Origin: Candidatus Nanohalarchaeota archaeon
GTDB taxonomy: Archaea > EX4484-52
Reading direction: 5' to 3'
DNA length: 6,324 nucleotides
NCBI GenBank assembly: GCA_030632385.1
Contig: DAOVUW010000052.1
Coordinates: forward strand, 1 to 6,324
Shown here: positions 1 through 5,011 of the stretch, piece after piece
How the letters are laid out: every line of letters starts with the position of its first letter
How positions within the stretch are numbered: position 1 is the stretch's first letter
Position numbers and translations under genes: made by a program
Notes under the pieces: generated by a model
Database searches by the model: none
Told to the model about the DNA's origin: nothing
Seen by the model: only the letters and a program-made list of their open reading frames with translations

Positions 1-413
1 ATATTTCAGTCTCTGCTCCAAACGAGGAGAAATACCTTGAGATTTCGAGACCGAAGCAAAAAGATGCATGGGGGTTATTCGGCAAAAGCCTGGATGTAAT
101 GAAAAGATTGAAATGCAGGACTGTACTTAGAATGACTATGATTAATGGATTGAATACAGATGAAAAATATTTTCCTCAATATGCAAAATTGATAAAAAGG
201 GCGAATCCCGACTTTATTGAAGTTAAATCTTATGTGAATATTGGGGAATCTCAAAAGCAGTTGGAAAAAGACAATCAATGCGATTTTAAGCAGGTTCAGG
301 AAATTAGCAAGGATTTATGCAAATGTGTTGATTTTGATTATAGTGATGATGCAGCCAATTCCAAGATTTGTTTGCTGAAGAATAAAAATGGTCGGCATAG
401 TCAACAGATATAA
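1..413 (+). CDS. tyw1: 4-demethylwyosine synthase TYW1, C-terminal part (5' end outside window)
   Basis: The reading frame is open from the left edge (first full codon at 3) and gives 136 residues up to a TAA at 411. TYW1 is a radical SAM iron-sulfur enzyme that condenses N1-methylguanosine 37 of tRNA-Phe with pyruvate to make the tricyclic 4-demethylwyosine beside the anticodon. The fragment matches the end of the family. It opens with a strand like the family's 'vSvDAPneE' (here ISVSAPNEEKY). It continues with 'RP..KDAWG', then CRTVLRMTMINGLN, then 'YAKLIKRANPDFIEVKSYVNIG' (the family's DFIEVKGYMHVG strand), and closes on a KICLLKNK strand like the usual SRVVLL end. The radical SAM cysteines lie upstream of the window and cannot be checked. 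The last residues (after LLKNK) are not conserved. Family assignment is firm from the motifs; activity is inferred. Confidence 0.88.
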   Translation, partial: ISVSAPNEEKYLEISRPKQKDAWGLFGKSLDVMKRLKCRTVLRMTMINGLNTDEKYFPQYAKLIKRANPDFIEVKSYVNIGESQKQLEKDNQCDFKQVQEISKDLCKCVDFDYSDDAANSKICLLKNKNGRHSQQI

Positions 414-445
414 TCAGGAAACAGAATATAATGCAAAGTAGATAT

Positions 446-464
446 ATTGTTTTGAGAAAACAAT
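446..464. terminator. Perfect 8-bp inverted repeat after tyw1
   Basis: ATTGTTTT and AAAACAAT are exact reverse complements separated by GAG, giving an 8-bp stem with a 3-base loop, 32 bases after the tyw1 stop. T-rich DNA follows (a T6 run near 492). It could end the tyw1 transcript, or be a palindromic protein site upstream of the next promoter, whose TATA box starts 45 bases further on. Archaeal termination depends mainly on T-runs, so the hairpin role is inference. Confidence 0.4.
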
Positions 465-508
465 CATTTATGTTGTTTGAATTTTACATAATTTTTTGCC
501 ACACAATA

Positions 509-518
509 TTTATAAATA
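509..518 (+). promoter_or_regulatory. TATA box of the radical SAM gene
   Basis: TTTATAAATA is the best TATA element in this gap. Its centre is about 24 bases before the ATG at 537. Archaeal TATA boxes lie roughly 25-27 bases before the transcription start, so the mRNA would begin at or next to the start codon (leaderless). No GGTG or GGAGG sequence precedes the ATG, which fits. Confidence 0.6.
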
Positions 519-536
519 TCAAAAACAAGTATATTG

Positions 537-1547
537 ATGAAAAAAGCAATCCTTTGGCAAAAAAAAGGAGAGTTCATTCAGTGTCAGTTATGCCGTCACA
601 ATTGCATAATCGCTGAAGGAAAAAGAGGCATTTGTGGTGTTAGATTAAATAAAAAAGGAGTCTTGTACAGTACCGTTTGGGGCAAGACAACAGGCATTGG
701 GATTGACCCCATAGAAAAAAAGCCTTTGTTTCATTTTTATCCTGCTTCTTCGGTTTTATCTTTTGGAACAATAGGGTGCAATTTTAGGTGCATGTTTTGC
801 CAGAATTACATTTCTTCACAGGCACCAAAAGGAGGCTTCAATGTCAGACAGGAAGAAATAAGTCCTAAAGAGATTGTAGAATTGGCAAAAAAATACAATT
901 GCAAAACAATAGCATACACTTACAATGAACCGACAATATTTGCGGAATATGCTCTGGATACCATGAAGCTGGCAAAAAAAAATAACATAAAAAATATATT
1001 TGTAAGCAATGGATATTTTTCTAAAAAAACATTTGAATTAATCCGGCCATATTTGGATGCAGTTAATATTGACTTAAAATCGTTCAACAAAGATTTTTAT
1101 TTAAAAATAGTTGGAGCGAAATTAGAAGGTGTTTTGGAATCTTTAAAGCTTGTTGCAAAAACAAATACATGGCTTGAAGTGACAACACTGCTTATTCCAT
1201 CAAAAAACGATTCTGATGAAGAAATAAAAAAGATTGCAGATTTTGTCAAAGAAGAATTGGGAGCAGAAGTTCCGCTTCATTTTTCTGCTTTTTTCCCAGT
1301 ATATAAAATGATAGACCTTCTTCCGACACCGCAAAAAACATTGATAAGAGCAAAAAAAATAGCAGAAGAAACAGGATTAAAATATGTGTACGTAGGTAAT
1401 GTCGATTTGGATGGTGGTGAAGATACAATTTGCCCCAACTGCAAAAAAATAGCAATAAAAAGAAATAGGTATTTAATTTCAGAAAACAATGTTGTTGACT
1501 CTAAATGTAAATTTTGCGGGGAAAAAATTGACGGTGAATTTGAGTAA
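537..1547 (+). CDS. amrS: AmmeMemoRadiSam system radical SAM enzyme
   Basis: This 336-residue protein belongs to the radical SAM family related to pyruvate formate-lyase activating enzymes, named for genomic linkage with Memo and AMMECR1 proteins; its substrate is not established as far as I know. The SAM-cluster motif CNFRCMFC (Cys81, Cys85, Cys88) is intact, following GTIG. An N-terminal cysteine set, C16-x2-C19-x3-C23-x9-C33 with CGVR after it, is typical of this subgroup. 'YTYNEPTIFAEY' and 'VNIDLKSF' are family barrel strands. The protein ends with a zinc-ribbon-like pair CPNC (299-302) and CKFC (324-327). A TTG at 534 lies directly upstream in frame, but ATG 537 fits the leaderless promoter better. 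No Memo or AMMECR1 gene is visible nearby. The neighbours tyw1 and the HAD gene are separate transcription units by their gaps. Confidence 0.88.
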   Translation: MKKAILWQKKGEFIQCQLCRHNCIIAEGKRGICGVRLNKKGVLYSTVWGKTTGIGIDPIEKKPLFHFYPASSVLSFGTIGCNFRCMFCQNYISSQAPKGGFNVRQEEISPKEIVELAKKYNCKTIAYTYNEPTIFAEYALDTMKLAKKNNIKNIFVSNGYFSKKTFELIRPYLDAVNIDLKSFNKDFYLKIVGAKLEGVLESLKLVAKTNTWLEVTTLLIPSKNDSDEEIKKIADFVKEELGAEVPLHFSAFFPVYKMIDLLPTPQKTLIRAKKIAEETGLKYVYVGNVDLDGGEDTICPNCKKIAIKRNRYLISENNVVDSKCKFCGEKIDGEFE

Positions 1548-1562
1548 ATCCGTATAATCTGA

Positions 1563-1568
1563 TTTTTT
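1563..1568 (+). terminator. T6 run ending the radical SAM transcript
   Basis: A run of six T lies 15 bases after the TAA stop and is followed by GAAAAAT, so ATTTTT/AAAAAT can also pair. Oligo-T tracts are the usual archaeal termination signal. The role is inferred from sequence and position only. Confidence 0.45.
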
Positions 1569-1648
1569 GAAAAATTAAAAATATTTATTTTGACAAAATA
1601 TAGAAATATAGAATAACCAATTATCTATTTGTATTTACGCAATATATT

Positions 1649-2266
1649 ATGATAAAAGCAATATTTTTTGATTTTGATGGTGTCCTTACGACAGACCCAA
1701 GAGGATCATACACGACTTGTGTTTATCTTGAAAAAAAAACAGGCATCCCAAAAGAAAAAATAATATCCTGTTATCGGCACAATTTTTCTCCTTTAAAAAT
1801 AAAGAAACTCTCATATGAGGTTTTTTGGCAGGAGTTCTGTAAATGCATTGGAAAAGATATTGATATTGGTCTGTTGCAGGGTGCTTTTGACAGCACTCCA
1901 AAAAACGAAAAAATGTTTGAATTGGCAGAGAAACTAAAAACCAATTACAAGACAGGAATAATTACAGACAACACAAAAGAAAGATTTGATGCAATGATTG
2001 AAAAATTCTGTCTTGATAAATTGTTCGATGTCTTGATTCTGTCTGCAGAAGTTGGCTGTACAAAACAAGAAAAATCAATTTTTTTTGAGGCATTGAAATC
2101 ATTAAATATACCTCCAGAAGAATGTATTTTTATAGACAACACAGAATCAAATCTCATTGTCCCAAAACAAATGGGTTTTAAGACAATATTTTATAATCAC
2201 GAAAAAAATAATGTTGGTGCCATTATTGAAAAACTTAAAAGAGAAGGAATTAAAATTATGCAATAA
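1649..2266 (+). CDS. HAD-superfamily hydrolase, phosphatase-like
   Basis: A 205-residue HAD-fold protein of the subfamily I layout, likely a cytosolic phosphatase acting on a small phosphorylated metabolite; the substrate cannot be read from sequence. Motif I is DFDGVLT with the nucleophile Asp8 and the acid/base Asp10. A helical cap region fills about 17-85. Motif II is IITDNT with Thr106. Motif III is Lys139 in 'GCTKQEKSIF', where the family usually has KPxxxIF; the proline is Gln here. Motif IV is FIDNTESNL with Asp163, where many members have Asp-Asp; Asn164 replaces the second Asp. All four catalytic positions are therefore filled. The ATG at 1649 starts exactly at motif I spacing (MIKAIFFDFDG), so it is secure. 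No ribosome binding site and no strong TATA box is visible upstream. The 3' end overlaps the convergent eS1 gene by 11 bases. Confidence 0.85.
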   Translation: MIKAIFFDFDGVLTTDPRGSYTTCVYLEKKTGIPKEKIISCYRHNFSPLKIKKLSYEVFWQEFCKCIGKDIDIGLLQGAFDSTPKNEKMFELAEKLKTNYKTGIITDNTKERFDAMIEKFCLDKLFDVLILSAEVGCTKQEKSIFFEALKSLNIPPEECIFIDNTESNLIVPKQMGFKTIFYNHEKNNVGAIIEKLKREGIKIMQ

Positions 2267-2843
2267 TTTCAATTTTTCTGACAATAAGTTCCCTACAAGG
2301 ATGGATTTTTTTCAAATGTCTTATTGCTTCTATCTGAAATTTACCTGTATTGATGACAGGCAAAAATTCTTCTATTGTCTTTTTTGAAGCAACGGTTTCT
2401 TCAAGCTCTTTTTTTATATGAGCTCTTATTGAATGTTTAACTGTTGTAGACACGCGATTTATTGTAAGCACAATTGTTTTTATCCGTATTTTTTGATTAT
2501 CAAATTTTAATATCTCTATATTATCGATTCTTGAAGATCCTCTTCTAACAGCCATTGTGATTTGATTCTTGTTGATTTCCTGACCATGATATTTTGCCAT
2601 GCAGATATTTCCTTCTGTAATTTCATCTAATTTTAATTTTAGAGTTATGTTATGATCTCTTGTATTTTTTGTTAAAGTTCCAAGAGATGGATTTATTATT
2701 CTGCCTACGGGTGAATTATTTTTTGCGCAAACCGTATGACCCAATATTTCATTTCCCAAAAAAACAGGCGGCTTTATAGGAATCCATTTTTTTTTTAGCC
2801 AATTATCTTTATATTTTGTGTCTGTTTTTTTCTTAAAATTCAT
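2256..2843 (-). CDS. rps3ae: Small-subunit ribosomal protein eS1 (S3Ae)
   Basis: This 195-residue protein is the archaeal/eukaryotic eS1, which sits on the 30S platform near the mRNA exit and the 3' end of 16S rRNA. Family hallmarks appear in order: KKKWIPIKPPVFLGN (18-31, the family's KkWy.ikAP..Fg), the GRIINPSLGTLT strand (48-58), 'ITLKLKLDEI' (66-75), AKYHGQEINKNQI (83-95), the basic VRRGSSRID turn (99-107), and TIVLTINRVSTTVKHSIR (123-140). The length is near that of other archaeal eS1 proteins. The ATG (complement of 2841-2843) has a good GGTGAT ribosome binding site 9 bases upstream. It stands alone on the minus strand, diverging from the uS13 operon and converging with the HAD gene, whose last 11 bases it overlaps. 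Assignment is firm. Confidence 0.95.
   Translation of the reverse strand: MNFKKKTDTKYKDNWLKKKWIPIKPPVFLGNEILGHTVCAKNNSPVGRIINPSLGTLTKNTRDHNITLKLKLDEITEGNICMAKYHGQEINKNQITMAVRRGSSRIDNIEILKFDNQKIRIKTIVLTINRVSTTVKHSIRAHIKKELEETVASKKTIEEFLPVINTGKFQIEAIRHLKKIHPCRELIVRKIEIIA
2306..2312 (+). terminator. T7 run, possible end of the HAD transcript
   Basis: Seven T in a row lie 39 bases past the HAD stop, inside the 3' part of the convergent eS1 gene (there read as A7). A shorter T5 occurs just after the stop near 2273. Because the two genes overlap, any terminator for the HAD mRNA must lie within eS1; this is the strongest candidate. Confidence 0.3.
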
Positions 2844-2852
2844 TGCTATGAT

Positions 2853-2858
2853 ATCACC
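2853..2858 (-). promoter_or_regulatory. Ribosome binding site of eS1
   Basis: On the minus strand the sequence reads GGTGAT, complementary to the conserved archaeal 16S rRNA tail (AUCACC), 9 bases before the ATG. A second purine block, AAAGGAGT, lies about 8 bases further upstream (2866-2873) and could add affinity. The site confirms the chosen start of eS1. Confidence 0.65.
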
Positions 2859-2890
2859 TTTAATACTCCTTTTATGTGAATAATTAACTA

Positions 2891-2901
2891 CTTTTTTAAA
2901 T
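2891..2901. promoter_or_regulatory. Likely shared TATA element between eS1 and uS13
   Basis: CTTTTTTAAAT contains the palindrome TTTAAA (2895-2900), so it can be read as a TATA-like box on both strands. On the minus strand a start about 26 bases away would fall near 2871, giving eS1 a short leader carrying its GGTGAT. On the plus strand a start would fall near 2923, giving a short leader that carries GAGGT (2931-2935). Other TATA-like words on the plus strand are TTATAAC (2909) and CTATAAAG (2919). Assignment is by position only. Confidence 0.45.
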
Positions 2902-2903
2902 CT

Positions 2904-3500
2904 TTGGGTTATAACTTCTATAAAGGATTTGAGGTAGATAAACTGGCAAAGAAAAAAGTAAAAGATAAGGAGACAAAAAAAACAGGACTTAAAAAGACAA
3001 AGAAACTTGAGCCTAAGAAAGAATCCTTTTATGCAGACACATTAAAAGGACAAAGGGCGATTGAATCAATAGTTCGTATTTTAAAGACCACTCTTGATGG
3101 TTCAAAAAAAGTTAAAATGGCTTTAATGGGAATAAAAGGTATTGGATATAATTTATCTGTTTCAATATGCAGAATAGCAAAAATTGATGAAAACAAACTC
3201 TTAAAAGAATTATCAAAAGAAGAGATTGAAAAAATAGAAGATATTGTCAATAATGCTGATAAAAAGCTGCCAGGATGGATTTTGAATAGAAGAAAAGATT
3301 ATTCAACAGGAGAAACAAAACATAAATATGGTCCTGAATTAACAATGCAATTAAGAGAAGATGTTTTACGTTTAAGAAAAATAAGAGCATACCGTGGAAT
3401 AAGACACGAATTAGGACTTCCTACAAGAGGTCAGAAAACAAAGAATTCTTTCAGAAAGCACGGCGTGGTAGGTGTAGTTAAGAAAAAAACTAATAAGTGA
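2904..3500 (+). CDS. rps13: Small-subunit ribosomal protein uS13, with lysine-rich N-terminal extension
   Basis: uS13 lies in the 30S head and contacts the P-site tRNA and the 50S subunit. The core begins at about residue 56 (IVRILKTTLDGSKKVKMALMG), followed by the helix-hairpin-helix IKGIGYNLS (77-85), LPGWILNRRKDYSTGETKH (122-140), and the very conserved RAYRGIRHELGLPTRGQ (161-177) with SFRK and a basic tail. Before the core lies a Lys-rich stretch, longer than the few residues most archaeal uS13 proteins carry there. The start is uncertain. The only standard start codon before the core is TTG at 2904, used here (198 residues). It has no ribosome binding site and gives an untypical MGYNFYKGFE opening. 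A CTG at 2943 has GAGGT 7 bases before it and would give a typical (M)AKKKVK opening and 185 residues. First gene of the ribosomal operon; its TGA stop is 5 bases before the uS4 ATG. Confidence 0.93.
   Translation: MGYNFYKGFEVDKLAKKKVKDKETKKTGLKKTKKLEPKKESFYADTLKGQRAIESIVRILKTTLDGSKKVKMALMGIKGIGYNLSVSICRIAKIDENKLLKELSKEEIEKIEDIVNNADKKLPGWILNRRKDYSTGETKHKYGPELTMQLREDVLRLRKIRAYRGIRHELGLPTRGQKTKNSFRKHGVVGVVKKKTNK
2931..2935 (+). promoter_or_regulatory. Shine-Dalgarno-like GAGGT pointing to a CTG start of uS13
   Basis: GAGGT (within GAGGTAGAT) matches five bases of the archaeal GGAGGTGAT consensus and ends 7 bases before CTG at 2943. There is no ATG, GTG or TTG at suitable distance downstream in the uS13 frame. 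If functional, it places the true uS13 start at CTG 2943 and not at TTG 2904. Confidence 0.4.
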
Positions 3501-3501
3501 T
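3497..3501 (+). promoter_or_regulatory. Ribosome binding site of uS4 overlapping the uS13 stop
   Basis: GTGAT, part of the GGTGAT consensus seen before eS1 and eL24, contains the TGA stop of uS13 (3498-3500) and lies 4 bases before the uS4 ATG. This arrangement favours ATG 3506 over the in-frame GTG at 3497, which is part of the site itself, and suggests coupled translation. Confidence 0.5.
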
Positions 3502-3505
3502 ATTA

Positions 3506-4207
3506 ATGGGAGATCCAAGAAAATTTAAAAATCATTATTCGTCGACTAAAAGACCATATGATATGACGATGCTTGAAGAAGAAAGAGCTTTGAAAAAAAA
3601 GTATGGTATAAGAAGGAAAAGAGAAATAAGAAAAATGGAATATATCTGGAAAAATTTAAGAAAAAGAGCCAGGTTGCTTATTGCAGAAAAAGATAAAGAA
3701 AAGACAAATCTCTTATTTAAAAAAATAGACAGTTATGGATTATGTCAAAATGAAAAATCCCTTGAAAGTATACTTGCTTTAAAATTAGAAGATGTAATGG
3801 AGAGAAGATTGCAGACAATAATATGCAAATTAAATCTTGCAAATACACCTGGGCAGGCAAGACAATATGTTGTTCATCGACATGTATCAGTTGACGGGGT
3901 TATTATTTTTTCGCCGAATTACATTGTTAAAAAAGAAGAAGAAAATAAAATTATATTAACTCCTAAATTGGACAGGGGTGAAGAAGCAACTACAAAAAAA
4001 GAGGTTGAAGAAACCAAAGACATAAAACCAAAAGAAACCGTCAAGGAAGAAGTTAAAAAAACCGAAGATGTAAAACCAAAAGAAACCGTCAAGGAAGAAG
4101 TTAAAAAAACACAAGATAAAAGCAAAGAAAACATCAAAGAGGAAACCAAAGACATAAAACCAAAAGAAACCGTCAAGGAAGAAAATATAAATAAAAAGGA
4201 TGAATAA
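3506..4207 (+). CDS. rps4: Small-subunit ribosomal protein uS4, with repetitive Lys/Glu-rich C-terminal tail
   Basis: uS4 is a primary 16S rRNA-binding protein of the 30S body. The ATG at 3506 gives the standard archaeal opening MGDPRKFKNHYSS; an in-frame GTG at 3497 is less likely. The N-terminal half is helical and very basic (LRKRARLL near residues 51-58). The S4 RNA-binding domain covers about 98-150 and reads MERRLQTIICKLNLANTPGQARQ, then VVHRHVSVDG and FSPNYIV. From about residue 158 to 233 the protein carries an added tail made of near-identical 16-residue units (DIKPKETVKEEVKKTE type), rich in Lys and Glu and without cysteines or aromatic residues. Such a tail is not part of the conserved fold and is probably disordered. 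Length (233) exceeds that of usual archaeal uS4 (about 160-180) by about the size of the tail. Second gene of the operon; it ends 1 base before the uS11 ATG. Confidence 0.94.
   Translation: MGDPRKFKNHYSSTKRPYDMTMLEEERALKKKYGIRRKREIRKMEYIWKNLRKRARLLIAEKDKEKTNLLFKKIDSYGLCQNEKSLESILALKLEDVMERRLQTIICKLNLANTPGQARQYVVHRHVSVDGVIIFSPNYIVKKEEENKIILTPKLDRGEEATTKKEVEETKDIKPKETVKEEVKKTEDVKPKETVKEEVKKTQDKSKENIKEETKDIKPKETVKEENINKKDE
4010..4183 (+). repeat. Tandem repeats within the 3' end of rps4
   Basis: Positions 4023-4062 and 4071-4110 are identical over 40 bases, with a 48-base period (16 codons). Positions 4010-4051 and 4142-4183 are identical over 42 bases, 132 bases apart. Between them sits a degenerate, shortened unit (about 4119-4154, encoding KSKENIKEETKD). 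All spacings are multiples of three, so the frame is kept. Exact identity at the DNA level, including synonymous sites, points to recent duplication. Confidence 0.9.
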
Positions 4208-4208
4208 A

Positions 4209-4607
4209 ATGAGTAAAGATATTGATGAAAAAACAGGAATTGTCTATTTATACAGTAGTGGGAATAATACTATTATTACAATTACCGATATTAGCGGTGC
4301 AGAAACAATTGCTCGTTGTAGTTCAGGAATTATTACAGATAAGAGCAGATTGAAAGGTACTCCCTATCCGGCTATGAAAGTTGCGAAAATAGTTGCTTCA
4401 AAAGCTCTTGAAAGAGGCGTAAAAAACATGTATTTAAGAGTAAGAGCTCCGGGAGGAATTAAATCAAAGATTCCTGGAAAAGGTGCACAGCCAGCCATTA
4501 GAGCATTAATACAGGCAGGATTAAGAATAATAAGAATAGAAGATACAACTCCTATTGATTACGACAGTATGAGAAAGAAAGGAGGAAGAAAAGGAAGAAG
4601 AGTATAA
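4209..4607 (+). CDS. rps11: Small-subunit ribosomal protein uS11
   Basis: uS11 sits on the 30S platform and helps form the mRNA exit site, close to eS1 on the ribosome. The 132-residue protein shows the family pattern throughout: GIVYLYSSGNNTIITITDISGAE (10-32), ARCSSGIITDKSRLKGTPYPAM (35-56), the RAPGG...PGKGAQPAIRAL block (79-100), then IEDTTPIDYDS and the basic end RKKGGRKGRRV. ATG 4209 is preferred because the purine block GGATGA lies upstream at fair spacing; an in-frame ATG at 4200 would overlap uS4 by 8 bases and add only MNK. In most archaea this gene is followed by RNA polymerase subunit Rpo3 (rpoD); here eS28 follows after 2 bases. Assignment is firm. Confidence 0.96.
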   Translation: MSKDIDEKTGIVYLYSSGNNTIITITDISGAETIARCSSGIITDKSRLKGTPYPAMKVAKIVASKALERGVKNMYLRVRAPGGIKSKIPGKGAQPAIRALIQAGLRIIRIEDTTPIDYDSMRKKGGRKGRRV

Positions 4608-4609
4608 TT

Positions 4610-4804
4610 ATGGCAAATACAGTTCCAGCAGAAGTATTAGAGGTATTAGAACATTCAGAGACTAAAGGTGTTACAAAAGTAAAATGCATAATAAAGGATG
4701 GAGAAAATAAAAACAAAGTGCTTGTTAGAAATATAATAGGTCCTGTGAGAAAAAAAGATATAATAATACTTCCTAAAATCGATGTAGATTCAGGAAGACG
4801 ATAA
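4610..4804 (+). CDS. rps28e: Small-subunit ribosomal protein eS28
   Basis: This 64-residue protein is the small OB-fold-like eS28 of the 30S head/platform junction near the mRNA path. The N-terminal PAEVLEVLEHSETKGVTKVKCII matches the family's first strands, and VLVRNIIGPVRKKDIIIL matches the signature 'VLTRNVKGPVREGDIL'. The family normally ends with a conserved ESEREARRLR-type peptide; here the end is KIDVDSGRR, so the last segment is divergent while the final arginines remain. The ATG lies 2 bases after uS11. No good ribosome binding site is near (GGAGG is 24 bases upstream, only weak GGA nearer), so translation is probably coupled to uS11. In many archaea eS28 stands between eL8 (L7Ae) and eL24; here only eL24 is kept beside it. 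Confidence 0.93.
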   Translation: MANTVPAEVLEVLEHSETKGVTKVKCIIKDGENKNKVLVRNIIGPVRKKDIIILPKIDVDSGRR

Positions 4805-4810
4805 GGTGAT
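4805..4810 (+). promoter_or_regulatory. Ribosome binding site of eL24
   Basis: GGTGAT begins directly after the eS28 TAA stop and ends 4 bases before ATG 4815. An in-frame GTG at 4806 and a TTG at 4812 fall within or next to it, so ATG 4815 is the sensible start. Confidence 0.55.
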
Positions 4811-4814
4811 ATTG

Positions 4815-5009
4815 ATGAAATGTAATTTTTGTTCAAAGGAATTTATAAATAGCGGTCATATATTTGTAAAAAATGACGGAACCAGGTTTTACTACTGCAG
4901 TTCAAAATGCATGAGAAATGCGAAAATAAGAAATCCAAGAAAGACCAAATGGACTCAAACAGCAATAGATGACAAAAAACTAAGATTAAAGCAGATTAAG
5001 AAAAAATAA
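4815..5009 (+). CDS. rpl24e: Large-subunit ribosomal protein eL24
   Basis: This 64-residue protein is the zinc-binding eL24 of the 50S subunit, which forms a bridge to the 30S. The zinc ribbon is complete: Cys3 and Cys6 (MKCNFC) and the YYCSSKC pair (CxxxC) about 27 residues later. The conserved 'F...NDGTRFYYCSSKC' and 'RNPRKTKWTQ' follow. The short length is usual for archaea, which lack the long eukaryotic tail. The first residues fit ATG 4815 after its GGTGAT site. It is the last gene of the operon; its end is an all-basic KQIKKK whose A-rich codons double as a T-run on the other strand, and it stops 2 bases before the end of the convergent kinase gene. Confidence 0.95.
   Translation: MKCNFCSKEFINSGHIFVKNDGTRFYYCSSKCMRNAKIRNPRKTKWTQTAIDDKKLRLKQIKKK
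5001..5006 (-). terminator. Possible T-run ending the PfkB kinase transcript
   Basis: The final lysine codons of eL24 (A6 at 5001-5006) read as TTTTTT on the minus strand, 5 bases after the kinase stop codon. With almost no intergenic DNA, this is the nearest oligo-T signal for the minus-strand transcript. Confidence 0.35.
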
Positions 5010-5011
5010 TA

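Noticed and set aside
1246..1489. Two overlapping minus-strand open frames within the radical SAM gene
   Set aside because: Composition (Leu/Phe runs) is that expected from reading AAA/GAA-rich coding DNA backwards; the plus-strand gene has firm motifs.
1598..1613. Tandem ATATAGAA x2 upstream of the HAD gene
   Set aside because: An 8-base duplication in strongly AT-rich sequence is expected by chance; its distance from the ATG does not match a TATA box for a leaderless start.
3919..4176. Long open frame on the minus strand opposite the uS4 tail, rich in Ser, Phe and Val
   Set aside because: It is the antisense shadow of the Lys/Glu repeat and has no start context or homology of its own.
4010..4183. 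Could the regular repeats be a CRISPR array or a mobile element
   Set aside because: Repeats are in frame within rps4, spacings are 48 and 84 bases without unique spacers of constant size, and they encode a continuous peptide.
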